The notes: a model not told the origin generated them from the sequence alone. Counted from the stretch's first letter, positions 25,695-36,297 are shown. The stretch: 36,937 bases of DNA from Verrucomicrobiota bacterium (GCA_029572555.1 JAKPVM010000274.1:1-36937); one strand, 5' to 3'. Made by a program: numbers and translations.

Positions 25695-28600
25695 ATGAAA
25701 GATGTAAAAATTCGGCAATTTGGTTTTGCAATGTGGATAATAATTATTCCATTAGCGCTACTGATTCTTCAAACGATTATTTCGCCGGCTGCGGATGTAA
25801 CAATCAGCGAGTTTATGGCATTAAACACTAAAACTCTTGCCGATGAAAATGGTACTAATTCAGATTGGATAGAGATTCATAATGTGACCGGAACAAATAT
25901 AAATCTTGAAGGATGGTTTTTAACTGATAATACAAACAACCTCACAAAATGGAGATTTCCTTCAACAAATATTCCGCCAAATGGATATATGGTTATTTTT
26001 GCCTCAGGAAAAGATAGAACTGTTCCCGGCAATCCACTCCATACAAGTTTTCAACTTGGTGGAAGCGGTGAATACCTTGCTCTTTTAAGACCTGATTTAT
26101 CGGTTGCTACTGAATTCTTTCCAACTTTTCCACAACAATATGATGATATATCCTATGGTGATGGTCGCGAAGTCCGCGCCACAATTCTAATTTCAAATCA
26201 TTTTAATGCCAAATATTTCGTTCCTAACGACAATTCGCTCAGCACAAACTGGACGACAGTTGATTTTAATGACTCCTCGTGGACATCAGGAAACTCTGGT
26301 TTTGGCTTTAGCAGATTAGCAGAACCAGCAAGAACAAACCTCTATGCATACTGGCCTATAAGAGAGGGATCAGGCACATCAGTAACCAACCTTACAGGAG
26401 GTATAAATGGAACATTAAACGGCGCTACCTGGACTAATGATTCAATGCACGGATATGTTTTGAGTTTTAGCGGCACAAATAGTTATGTTTCAGCAGGCAC
26501 AATTCCAAGATTTTCGCAATATACAAGCAATTTTACATGGTCATTCTGGTGGAAACAATTTACAATATTAAATAACAATTCAGTCATACTCGGAAACCGC
26601 TACGGCGGAGTTCAATCACCGGTACAATTTATAAAATTTACCCCTACAAAATTTGAATATTATCGCGGTGCTGATATCGGGTTTATGTATTATACAATTC
26701 CCAATAATGAGTGGGTGCATCTATGCGTTACTAAATATTCAAACTATTTTACTTATTATGCCAATGGAAAAGTAGTATCGGCTAACTTTGCCGGGGGCGA
26801 TGTTGAATCAAATCCGCTTTATTGGGGTGGTGATCCTGGCACAAGCGGTGAATATTCGGTTGGCTTAATAGATGAGGTTGCTTTGTGGACAAGGGCTTTG
26901 ACGACAGAAGAGGTGCGAAAAGTAGCCGCCGGTACACCTCTTTCTGGTTTAAGCGGTTACGCAAATACCGATGTAAAAAATAAAATGACGGGCAAATCCA
27001 GTCTTTATATTCGTTATACATTTAATATTTCTGATTCAACAATATTTGATACGTTGGTTTTACGCGTCAAATATGATGATGGATTTATCGCTTATTTGAA
27101 TGGCATTGAAGTAGCAAGAAAAAATGCTCCGCAAAATGCCGGATGGAATTCAACCGCTATTATTGATAGAGACGACTCTCTTGCTTGCGATTATGAGGAA
27201 ATAGATTTAACCCCATATCTTGGTTTGCTTGATGGCGGTATAAATGTTATTGCTATTCACGCAATGAATTCCTCAAATACCGACCCCGACTTTTTAATTA
27301 CTCCAGAACTTGAAGCTGATGAGGTCACAGGTCTTGGTGAACGGTATTTCGGAAATCCTACGCCCGGATTTGCCAATGACCCGGGCGTGATTGACTATGT
27401 AGATGATACGAAATTTAGTCACAATCGCGGAATTTATGATACGAATATTGACCTCACAATTACTTGCCAAACACCGGGAGCAGAGATTCGCTATACAATG
27501 AATGGGACTACTCCTTCTGAAACCAATGGTTTTATTTACTCAAATCCAATTCCAATCTACAAGACTACTATTATTCGTGCTGCCGCATTTAAACCGGGAT
27601 GGAAACCGTCTAATACAGACACTCATACGTATATATATATCAGCGATGTTACCCGTCAAACAAATCCCGGTTTCCCTTCAACATACCCTACAACATGGGG
27701 AGGACCAGTGGCGGATTACGCTATGGATTTGAGAGTTGTAACAAATGCAGCTTATAAAAATACAATTACTAACGATTTGAAATCCCTGCCAGTTGTTTGT
27801 ATTACAGTAAATCCAGACGAATTTTTCGGACCGCAAGGAATATATGCAAATCCATCATGGTCTGGCGTTGCTTCTGAACGTCCAGGAGCAATGGAAATGT
27901 TTTATCCCGATGGTTCAAAAGACGATTTTGGAGTAAATTGTGGAGTAAGAATTGCCGGAGGAGCAAGTAGAACCGGTACTCCTAAAAAAGGCTTGCGCGT
28001 TGTGTTCAGAGATAAATATGGACCGGGCAAGTTAAAATATAAGTTTTTTGATGACAGCGAACTTGACAGGTTTGACGCAATTCAATTTCGTCCAATTTAC
28101 AATATGTCATGGGTCAGGACGGATAATTCAGGACCATTAAATAATGCTAATGCGGATGGCGCAGAAAGGACACATGCCCTTTATGTAAGAGACCAGTTTA
28201 CACGCGAAAGCCAGATTATTATGGGTTCGCTAGGTTCTCACGGTAGATTTGTTCACGTTTACATAAATGGTCTTTACTGGGGCGTGTATAATCCAGCAGA
28301 GCGAACAGACGCATCATTTGCTTCTTCTTATCTCGGCGGCAGTAAAGAGGATTACGACGCAATATTTAGCGAATTGTCCACACCTACAGTTCCAAAAATT
28401 GCGGATGGCGACAGAATTGCATGGGATACAATGTTTAACATTGCAAACGCTGGGCTTACAACTCCGGCTCAATATGCCGCCATTCAAAATTATCTTGATG
28501 TTACAAACCTTGCGGATTATATGATGTTGAATTTTTATACCTGCACTGTTGATTGGCCCTGGCAGAACTGGAACGCAGTGCGACGTCGTTCATCCGATGG

Positions 28601-31600
28601 TAAATTTATCTTCCTTGTATGGGATGCAGAATATACATTGGAACTGCCCCCGTGGGTACCAGAAGATAGAACGACCGTTGGAACAGAGGCAAGAGAGGCT
28701 ATGTCGCCTGCTAAACTGTATTACCAGTTAAAACAAAACCCCGAATGGCGAATGTTATTTGCAGACCGCGCTCAAAAATTTTTCTTTAACGACGGACCAT
28801 TAACCACAAATCAGGCTATTCAAAGATTCGTTAAATTATGCGATACAATTGACCGCGCAATTGTTGGCGAGTCTGCTCGCTGGGGAGATGTGGTAAGGAC
28901 AACTCAGCCATATACTCGCGACGTTGAGTGGATTACCGAGAAAAACAGGCTACTAACACAGTTTTTCCCAAATAGAACTGCTCTTGTTATCCAGCAATTT
29001 AAAAGTGCCGGATTATACCCAACTATTTCCGCGCCTTCATTTAGTATGAACGGCGGAAGATTTTCGGGATATATGGTGCTTTCAGTTACTGCTCCACAGG
29101 GAAATATTTATTACACTACAAATGGGGCTGACCCAAGATTGCCGGGAGGCGCTGTGTCATCTAATGCCACCCTTTATACTTGCCCGGTTAGGTTATCATC
29201 AAGTTGTTTTGTTAAAGCCCGCGCAATATCTGGAACCAACTGGAGCGCAATAATTGAAGCGCCTTTTGTTGAATTAACACCGGTGCCGCTCATGATTGTA
29301 GAAATAATGTATAATCCATCAAGACCACCGGGTACTACTAATGATTTAGATGAATATGAATATATTGTGCTGAAAAACATAGGGTACAATCCCATCAATC
29401 TTGAAGGTGTAAAATTCACGGCAGGAATTACTTTTGTGTTTCCACAAATTATTTTAAATGCAGGAGAACGAATATTTGTTGTAAAAAGCACTAATTCATT
29501 TGAGGATTTCTGGAGGTATAAAATGGGCAGCGATGCGCCACTTCCAAAATACGTTGGCGAATTTGTTGGTTCATTAAGCAATGATGGTGAACGGATTAGA
29601 CTTGAAGGGGCGCTTGGCGAGGTCATTCAAGAATTTACTTACAACGATTGGTTCCCACTTACAGATGGATTGGGATTTTCGCTTGTCGTAAATAATGGTT
29701 CAAGTTTTACAGGAGAAACAGATTGGAGTTCAAAAAGCCAGTGGAAAGTAGGTCTGCTTGAAGGCTTTGTGCCATCACAACCTCCACAATATCAGATTTA
29801 TATAAATGAGGTTCTTTCAAGGGCGGTTTCACCAATGGTTGATGCAATAGAAATTTATAATGCGTCAACAACCAATGTTGACATCGGCGGGTGGTTTTTA
29901 ACCGACGATCCGTTTGAGCCAACAAAATATAAAATACCCGATGGGACAGTGATACAATCAAATCAATGTCACGTTGTGTATGCCACTGAGTATGACGGTG
30001 GAGCAAATTCTTTAATACCATTCGGGCTTGGTTATTCTGGCGATTCTGCATTTATATTCTCTGCTACCCCAAATCAACTTACAGGTTATAGTCATGGTTT
30101 TGATTTTGGTGCGGCACCCCCGAATGTTTCTTTTGGTAGATATGTTGACAGCGTCGGGCAGGAGCATTTTGTGTTGCAAAATGCACTTTCGTTGGGATCC
30201 TCAAATTCAGGACCAAGGGTCGGCACTATTGTAATTACTGAAATCAATTATTTTAGTCCCGATGGAACGGATGAATTCATCAAACTGGAAAATCTAACTG
30301 ATGGGGATATTCAACTTTTCAAACCGGATAATCCACAGGATGTATGGCGAGTAGGCGGAGTTGGTTTTAGCTTCCCGCCAAATACAGTTTTCCCAGCAAG
30401 AGGAACAATCCTTCTTGTCAGCACCAGTTCTGAATTATTCAGACAACGTTATAATATCAGCAATGATATTCAGATTTTCCAATACAACGGCGGTTTGCAG
30501 GACAATGGCGAAAATATATCCATTGAAATGCCTGATGTACCAACCGAACGCGGTCCAGTATATATAACAATTGATGAAGTCCGTTATAATGACAAATCTC
30601 CCTGGCCTATAGCAGCGGCAGGTTTAGGGGCATCTTTACATAAAATACAGAAAAACGCTTTTAGCGATGACCCCGGCAATTGGTTTGCTGCAACACCGAA
30701 CCCGAGTTGCTCTAACCTGTCGGGAACGTCACCATCTGTCATATCCATATCTGACGATAAGGTAGTTTATGAATATCAAGATGTAATAATGACTGCGCAA
30801 GTTTCCGGCTCTTCCACTATTTACTATCAATGGAAGGTGAATGGAACAAATATCCTCGGAGCAACAAATAATATATTAGTTTTGCATAAAGTTAGGTTTG
30901 CAGATGCCGGGAAATATACTTTAGTAGCTTATAACAATGTTGGGTCCGTTGAAAGCGCGCCGGTTAATTTGACTGTAATAAAATTACCTGAAATTATTCA
31001 ACAACCAGTCGATATTTCTATTAAAGCGGGATCAAATGTAACGTTCAAAGTTGTTGCGGTAAGTACAACGTTATTAAGATATCAATGGAAGTTTAACGGG
31101 GCTGAGATTGTTGGCGCTACTTCTGATTCGTATTCAATTTCTAATGTCCAGTTAAAAGATGCCGGAATTTACTCTGTTGCGGTTAGTGACGATGTGGGTT
31201 CTGTTGAGAGTGATACTGCTGAACTTATTGTGTTAATAGACCCGACCATCATCCAGCCTCCACTTTCCATTACCGTTCCAAAAGGTGGCAACGCTGTTTT
31301 AAGTGTTGAAGTAACAAATAACGCAACACTTCCGATAACTTATCGTTGGCGACGGGGTTCGACTTACCTGGCAACAAATGTTTTAATGAGTTGTAAATCA
31401 TTTATGCTGATAACGAACATTCAGGCTAATGGAAATTATCAAGTAATTATATCAAATCCATCAAGGCCATCTGGTTTTGCAAGCCTGTCAGCAACAATAA
31501 CAGTTCTTGCTGATACTGATAACGACGGTATCCCTGATATTTGGGAAACTACTTACGGTTTTGATGCAAACTCGCCCAACGATGCTATACTTGACAGCGA

Positions 31601-31895
31601 TAGTGATGGAATGAACAATCTTGATGAATATATTGCCGGGACAGACCCACTTGACCCAGAAAGTTGTCTTAAAATTCAGAATTTTGGTTCGGTCGATAAT
31701 TTGCAACTTCAGTTTATTGCAATATCAAACCATACGTATAGAGTTCAGATTAACAACACACTTATTAAAAATGACTGGGCAAATATTTTAGATTTTGTTG
31801 CAAGAAAAACCAATACCATAATTGTTTTAACAAATGTTATACAAGGAACATCAGGCTATTTCAGAGTGGTAACACCTGCTCAGCCGCAAAACTGA
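25695..31895 (+). CDS. Giant secreted multidomain protein: lamin-tail domains, LamG, CotH-like kinase, chitobiase C-term-like domains, Ig-like domains, thrombospondin type 3-like Ca-binding segment (ORF opens at 25596)
   Basis: VTISEFMALNTKTLADENGTNSDWIEIHNVTGTNINLEGWFLTD (LTD); LYAYWPIREGSGTSVTNLTGGINGTLNGATW (LamG); LPVVCITVNPDEFFG...VRIAGGASRTGTPKKGLRVVFRDKYG (CotH-like); DTDNDGIPDIWETTYGFDANSPNDAILDSDSDGMNNLDEYIAGTDP (TSP3-like). Confidence 0.85.
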   Translation: MKDVKIRQFGFAMWIIIIPLALLILQTIISPAADVTISEFMALNTKTLADENGTNSDWIEIHNVTGTNINLEGWFLTDNTNNLTKWRFPSTNIPPNGYMVIFASGKDRTVPGNPLHTSFQLGGSGEYLALLRPDLSVATEFFPTFPQQYDDISYGDGREVRATILISNHFNAKYFVPNDNSLSTNWTTVDFNDSSWTSGNSGFGFSRLAEPARTNLYAYWPIREGSGTSVTNLTGGINGTLNGATWTNDSMHGYVLSFSGTNSYVSAGTIPRFSQYTSNFTWSFWWKQFTILNNNSVILGNRYGGVQSPVQFIKFTPTKFEYYRGADIGFMYYTIPNNEWVHLCVTKYSNYFTYYANGKVVSANFAGGDVESNPLYWGGDPGTSGEYSVGLIDEVALWTRALTTEEVRKVAAGTPLSGLSGYANTDVKNKMTGKSSLYIRYTFNISDSTIFDTLVLRVKYDDGFIAYLNGIEVARKNAPQNAGWNSTAIIDRDDSLACDYEEIDLTPYLGLLDGGINVIAIHAMNSSNTDPDFLITPELEADEVTGLGERYFGNPTPGFANDPGVIDYVDDTKFSHNRGIYDTNIDLTITCQTPGAEIRYTMNGTTPSETNGFIYSNPIPIYKTTIIRAAAFKPGWKPSNTDTHTYIYISDVTRQTNPGFPSTYPTTWGGPVADYAMDLRVVTNAAYKNTITNDLKSLPVVCITVNPDEFFGPQGIYANPSWSGVASERPGAMEMFYPDGSKDDFGVNCGVRIAGGASRTGTPKKGLRVVFRDKYGPGKLKYKFFDDSELDRFDAIQFRPIYNMSWVRTDNSGPLNNANADGAERTHALYVRDQFTRESQIIMGSLGSHGRFVHVYINGLYWGVYNPAERTDASFASSYLGGSKEDYDAIFSELSTPTVPKIADGDRIAWDTMFNIANAGLTTPAQYAAIQNYLDVTNLADYMMLNFYTCTVDWPWQNWNAVRRRSSDGKFIFLVWDAEYTLELPPWVPEDRTTVGTEAREAMSPAKLYYQLKQNPEWRMLFADRAQKFFFNDGPLTTNQAIQRFVKLCDTIDRAIVGESARWGDVVRTTQPYTRDVEWITEKNRLLTQFFPNRTALVIQQFKSAGLYPTISAPSFSMNGGRFSGYMVLSVTAPQGNIYYTTNGADPRLPGGAVSSNATLYTCPVRLSSSCFVKARAISGTNWSAIIEAPFVELTPVPLMIVEIMYNPSRPPGTTNDLDEYEYIVLKNIGYNPINLEGVKFTAGITFVFPQIILNAGERIFVVKSTNSFEDFWRYKMGSDAPLPKYVGEFVGSLSNDGERIRLEGALGEVIQEFTYNDWFPLTDGLGFSLVVNNGSSFTGETDWSSKSQWKVGLLEGFVPSQPPQYQIYINEVLSRAVSPMVDAIEIYNASTTNVDIGGWFLTDDPFEPTKYKIPDGTVIQSNQCHVVYATEYDGGANSLIPFGLGYSGDSAFIFSATPNQLTGYSHGFDFGAAPPNVSFGRYVDSVGQEHFVLQNALSLGSSNSGPRVGTIVITEINYFSPDGTDEFIKLENLTDGDIQLFKPDNPQDVWRVGGVGFSFPPNTVFPARGTILLVSTSSELFRQRYNISNDIQIFQYNGGLQDNGENISIEMPDVPTERGPVYITIDEVRYNDKSPWPIAAAGLGASLHKIQKNAFSDDPGNWFAATPNPSCSNLSGTSPSVISISDDKVVYEYQDVIMTAQVSGSSTIYYQWKVNGTNILGATNNILVLHKVRFADAGKYTLVAYNNVGSVESAPVNLTVIKLPEIIQQPVDISIKAGSNVTFKVVAVSTTLLRYQWKFNGAEIVGATSDSYSISNVQLKDAGIYSVAVSDDVGSVESDTAELIVLIDPTIIQPPLSITVPKGGNAVLSVEVTNNATLPITYRWRRGSTYLATNVLMSCKSFMLITNIQANGNYQVIISNPSRPSGFASLSATITVLADTDNDGIPDIWETTYGFDANSPNDAILDSDSDGMNNLDEYIAGTDPLDPESCLKIQNFGSVDNLQLQFIAISNHTYRVQINNTLIKNDWANILDFVARKTNTIIVLTNVIQGTSGYFRVVTPAQPQN

Positions 31896-32020
31896 GACTA
31901 TACAAAATTAGTTGGTTGCAACATTTTCGTTTGAAGCACGAAAACAACTCGGGTATTTCACTTAAAATCTTCTTGTGTAATGGTAGATAAATAGATATTT
32001 TGGAAAAAATTAGTAGTTTT

Positions 32021-33526
32021 ATGAAAAAAACAAACCAAAATGTTATTCGTTTCAATGGGTGTCATTCCGGCTGTTCTCGGAGGCAGTTCATATTATCAAC
32101 GGCAAGCGCGCTTGCTTTATCCACCCTTGTTGGCTATGGAAAAACAAGAATTGAAGATGATAAATTATCCGAACTTCAGTTAAAAAACAAAATACGGGTA
32201 GGGAAAATTTATGTTGGCCGTTCAAACCCGGGCTGGCCTATGGCGGCTGTTGATTTAAAATCCGAAGTGAACAGATATGAAAATGAACTGCTAAAACTCA
32301 AGAATGAACTTGTTGATATTGAATTCATAGAGGGCGGACTTGTTACGAATGACAAGGAATTAGGACAGGCAAAAGAAAAATTTAAAGATGTTACCGGTAT
32401 CCTTGTATTGCACCTTACACTTGGCACCGGAGGACTGATTTCTGGCTTATTTGATTTAAATAAACCGGTAATGATATTTACAATGCCATATTGTGGACAC
32501 GAGTGGCATATAGTGCCATCATGGCAGAAACAAGGAAAGATGGTTGATATTGTGCCAAGCAGTAAGTTTGCTGATATTGTTGAAACCGTTAGACCGTTCC
32601 GCGCAATCCAGAGAATGCAAGAAGCCCGCATCCTCCACGTAAATTACCAGGATGCAGACCAGAAATATTGTGCATTAATGAAGGAAAAATTCGGCACTGA
32701 AATCATTTCTTTAAAACTTCCAGAACTTCAAAAGGCTTATAACGACGCATCAGAAGACGAAGTCAATGCAGATACTCAACGTTGGATTCGTGATGCCCAA
32801 AAGATCGTAGAACCTACAAGAGAAGATGTCAGGAAAGGCGCTCGAATGTATATCGCAATGAAAAATCTGCTTCGTAATTATAATGCTCAGGCGGTAACTA
32901 TGAATTGTCTTGGAATGGGGTTGATTGATAAAAATATGGGCTATCCGTGTCTCGGGTTTGTTAGGTTCAACAATGCATTACTCGCCGGTATTTGCGAGGC
33001 AGATTTAAAGTCCTCAATGACACAACTTATTTTTACATATCTCGTTGGACGAACAGGTTTCGTCACAGACCCAATGTTCGATTATTCAAATAATACGATT
33101 ATTCATGCCCATTGCGTTGCCGCAACAAAAATGGAAGGTCCAGAAACAAAACAATCGCCTTATAGAATCAGAACTCATCTTGAGGATAACCGCGGGGTTT
33201 CATTGCAAGTTAAATTGCCGATAGGAAAAAAAGTAACAATGGCGCGGTTAATAGGTTCAGATATATTGCTTTATAGCACTGGCGACGCTGTTGATAGTCC
33301 TTATGTAGAACGTGGATGTCGGAGCAAACTTGTTGTTAAAGTTAACAATATAGAAAAGTTTTTGACCAACTGGTCAAGCGGGCTTCATAGAGTTATTTTT
33401 TATGGTGATTATACGCGCGATGTAGAGCGATATTGCCGATTTATGAAAATTAAAATCGCGCAGGAAGGGATTGATGATATTCAAGGAGTAAGTGGTTTAG
33501 AATGGAACCCCTATGTTCATGCATAA
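32021..33526 (+). CDS. Fucose/arabinose isomerase-like protein with twin-arginine-type signal (ORF opens at 32000)
   Basis: SGCSRRQFILSTASALALSTLVG Tat-like signal; VTGILVLHLTLGTGGLI, PVMIFTMPYCGHEW, AVTMNCLGMGLIDKNMGYPCLGFVRFNNALLAGICEADLKSSMTQLI. Confidence 0.75.
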   Translation: MKKTNQNVIRFNGCHSGCSRRQFILSTASALALSTLVGYGKTRIEDDKLSELQLKNKIRVGKIYVGRSNPGWPMAAVDLKSEVNRYENELLKLKNELVDIEFIEGGLVTNDKELGQAKEKFKDVTGILVLHLTLGTGGLISGLFDLNKPVMIFTMPYCGHEWHIVPSWQKQGKMVDIVPSSKFADIVETVRPFRAIQRMQEARILHVNYQDADQKYCALMKEKFGTEIISLKLPELQKAYNDASEDEVNADTQRWIRDAQKIVEPTREDVRKGARMYIAMKNLLRNYNAQAVTMNCLGMGLIDKNMGYPCLGFVRFNNALLAGICEADLKSSMTQLIFTYLVGRTGFVTDPMFDYSNNTIIHAHCVAATKMEGPETKQSPYRIRTHLEDNRGVSLQVKLPIGKKVTMARLIGSDILLYSTGDAVDSPYVERGCRSKLVVKVNNIEKFLTNWSSGLHRVIFYGDYTRDVERYCRFMKIKIAQEGIDDIQGVSGLEWNPYVHA

Positions 33527-33608
33527 AAGTTAATAGATAAAAAATCGTTTTAAAAATTCGTTTCTATTATAATATATTTAATATATATTCTTATCTGCTT
33601 AAATTATT

Positions 33609-34223
33609 ATGATGGTTGGAAGGAATAAACATTTAGGTCTTGCTATAGCATTAATGATTGTATTTGCCATATCAAGGCTACCCGGGTTGATGCCGGAGAA
33701 TTTCAGCGCGGCATACGCTATCGCATTTTGCGCCGGTGTTTTCTTCCCCGGCGCAATGGCTTGGTGGTTGCCATTAGGCGCGTTATTTACAACAGATATC
33801 TTTCTTAATATTTTCTACTATAATGCCCCTGTCATTAGCCCATTTATGGTAGTGATTTATGTCTCTTACGCATTAATTGTATTAATCGGTAAAAAGATTG
33901 GCAGAAGCGCCTCATTTTTGTTTTTGCTTACAGGCGGATTATTAGGCGCGGTTTTATTTTATGTAATAACCAATACATTATCCTGGATAACCGACCCCGC
34001 TTATTCAAAAAGTCTTATTGGTTGGATTCAATCTATCACCGTTGGACATCCTGAATTTCCACCGACCTGGGTCTTTTTTAAAAATACAATTATTAGCACC
34101 GGCCTATTTACTGGCTTATTCGTCGGGTCGATGAAAATAGCCGAATCGGTCTCCGAAGATAAAGCAAAGGAAAACGAAGAAGAGCCGGAAGGTGAAACTT
34201 CCACAGAAAAGGCGGAGTCTTGA
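33609..34223 (+). CDS. DUF6580-like integral membrane protein
   Basis: LMIVFAISRLPGLMPENFSAAYAIAFCAGVFFPGAMAWWLPLGALFTTDIFLN; multiple TM segments. Confidence 0.72.
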   Translation: MMVGRNKHLGLAIALMIVFAISRLPGLMPENFSAAYAIAFCAGVFFPGAMAWWLPLGALFTTDIFLNIFYYNAPVISPFMVVIYVSYALIVLIGKKIGRSASFLFLLTGGLLGAVLFYVITNTLSWITDPAYSKSLIGWIQSITVGHPEFPPTWVFFKNTIISTGLFTGLFVGSMKIAESVSEDKAKENEEEPEGETSTEKAES

Positions 34224-34681
34224 AAGTTGGCGCAATTTCCGATACTCACGGATATTTCGATATAAAATTATACGATGTCTTTAACGGTGTTTCTCATATT
34301 TTCCATTCAGGCGACATAGGAGAAATTAGTATAATTGAGCGCCTGCAAGAAATTGCGCCAGTTACTGCCGTTAGAGGAAATAATGACGCCGGTATTTTTT
34401 TACCTTATATTAAATGCGTCCAACTTGGAAAATTTAAATTTTTGATTACGCATAAATTCGGTTCTGGTAAATATGATTTAATCGTAAGAGAAAAAATATT
34501 TATAGAAAATCCGAACGTTGTAATTTTTGGACATACACATTTCTTTGTAAATTATTATGAAGAAGGGAGGTTGTTTTTGAATCCGGGCTATTCAGGACAC
34601 CCCAATGGTATATGGGAAAGGACTGTCGCAATTATTAATTGCGATGGGGATCAACCTTTGGCTAAAATTATACAACTTTAA
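34220..34681 (+). CDS. YfcE/MJ0936-like metallophosphoesterase (TTG start)
   Basis: VGAISDTHGYFD, IFHSGDIGEISIIERL, AVRGNNDAG, ITHKFGSGKYD, FGHTHFFVNYYEEGRLFLNPGYSGHPN. Confidence 0.9.
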   Translation: MKVGAISDTHGYFDIKLYDVFNGVSHIFHSGDIGEISIIERLQEIAPVTAVRGNNDAGIFLPYIKCVQLGKFKFLITHKFGSGKYDLIVREKIFIENPNVVIFGHTHFFVNYYEEGRLFLNPGYSGHPNGIWERTVAIINCDGDQPLAKIIQL

Positions 34682-36297
34682 TTTTCAATCTTCTTAGAAT
34701 ATTTCCAGATATTCACGGGGACTTCATTCTTTTGAGGTTTTCCCGACGTGCTGCGTCCTTGATTAGCATAACGTTCAAGTAGTCCTGCTAATTTCTTAAC
34801 TATATCCGGATATTTTGCATATAAATTATTAGTCTCTCCAATATCATTTTCGAGGTCGTACAATTGTATTGGCGGCAGGTTATTTGATGAATCATTTGAA
34901 GATAATTTCACATTCTTTTTATTCGCAGGTCTTGGTTCACTCCAACCGCCAGAATCAGGGCATAAAATCAATTTCCATTTTCCCTGCCGAATTGCAAAAG
35001 AACCATTGATAGAATGGTGGACAGTCGCTTCTCTAATCGGCGTTTTAACCTTGTTAAACAGCGCTGGCATAACGCTAACGCTATCTTCTGCCGAATTTTC
35101 AGGCAGTTTTATTTTCAGCAAATCTGCGCAGGTTGCCATAAAATCTATAAGACAAACTGTTTCATCATATCTTTCGCCTGGATTAATCTTTCCCTGCCAC
35201 CTTACAAGTAATGGGATTCTGTGTCCACCTTCAAATATATCAGCCTTTGTGCCGCGATATTTGTAACTTGGGTTATGACCTTTTGATAAAAGTGTCTTGT
35301 AATCAGCGGAAGGTGAACACCCGTTATCGCTGGCAAAAAAAACAATCGTGTTCGTGGAAATACCAAGTTCATCAACGGTATTAAGAATTTGTCCAACAGA
35401 ATCGTCCGTTGCCATAACAAAATCGCAATAGGGATTAATCCCACTTTTACCCAACCATTTCTTGTCTGGCAGAATTGGCGTATGTGGCGATGCAAAAGCA
35501 AGATAAAGAAAAAATGGTTTGCCTTTGTCCGCGTAAGGCTTGCGCTCTTTTATGAATTCTATTGCCTTCTGCGTTAAAGTTGGAAGCACCTGTTCTGCGT
35601 TAAATCCTTTTGCGGCGGGACCTAATCTTGTCCTTTGATTTTCTTTCCCATACATCATTGGAAAGTTGAGTTTTGTGACGGGCAATTCAACAACCCTATC
35701 ATTTTCAATGAAAGTATATGGTACCATATCCAGAGACGCGCTAATTCCGAAATAATAATCAAAACCAACCGAGTTAGGACTGTTTTTAATCGGTTTTGAA
35801 TAATCTACATTCCACACTTGATTTGGATTTTCTATCCCGAGTTCATTAACTTTCTTGCCCTTTAGCAACACCCAATCCATACCTAAATGCCATTTCCCGA
35901 TGCAAGCGGTGTAATACCCGTTTTGATGTAACATTTTTGCAACTGTAAGCCTGTCTTTTTCTATTAACCTCGGGCTTAAACCTCCTAAAACGCCCGATTG
36001 AAGTTTAGAACGCCAGTTATATCGTCCAGTCATAATACTATAACGAGTTGGTGAACAGACCGCTGAACTGGAATGGGCATCGGTAAAAATTATGCCTTCA
36101 TTGGCAAGACGGTCAATATTTGGCGTTCGTATTTTTGACTCCGGATTATAACAACTTACATCGCCATAACCAAGGTCGTCAGCAAGAATAAATATAATGT
36201 TCATGTTCTCTGAACAAATTGCATCCTGACTAACAATTTGTAGAACAAGAACGGACAAAAATATCAATAAACATCGTATAACTTTCCGATGGTTCAT
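34678..36297 (-). CDS. Secreted arylsulfatase (Cys-type)
   Basis: NIIFILADDLGYGDVSCYNPESKIRTPNIDRLANEG, CSPTRYSIMTGRYNWRS, GKWHLGMD; N-terminal signal peptide. Confidence 0.94.
   Translation of the reverse strand: MNHRKVIRCLLIFLSVLVLQIVSQDAICSENMNIIFILADDLGYGDVSCYNPESKIRTPNIDRLANEGIIFTDAHSSSAVCSPTRYSIMTGRYNWRSKLQSGVLGGLSPRLIEKDRLTVAKMLHQNGYYTACIGKWHLGMDWVLLKGKKVNELGIENPNQVWNVDYSKPIKNSPNSVGFDYYFGISASLDMVPYTFIENDRVVELPVTKLNFPMMYGKENQRTRLGPAAKGFNAEQVLPTLTQKAIEFIKERKPYADKGKPFFLYLAFASPHTPILPDKKWLGKSGINPYCDFVMATDDSVGQILNTVDELGISTNTIVFFASDNGCSPSADYKTLLSKGHNPSYKYRGTKADIFEGGHRIPLLVRWQGKINPGERYDETVCLIDFMATCADLLKIKLPENSAEDSVSVMPALFNKVKTPIREATVHHSINGSFAIRQGKWKLILCPDSGGWSEPRPANKKNVKLSSNDSSNNLPPIQLYDLENDIGETNNLYAKYPDIVKKLAGLLERYANQGRSTSGKPQKNEVPVNIWKYSKKIEN

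Noticed and set aside
29174-29626. 150-aa minus-strand ORF
   Set aside because: Antisense within the 2099-aa CDS; no domain signature.
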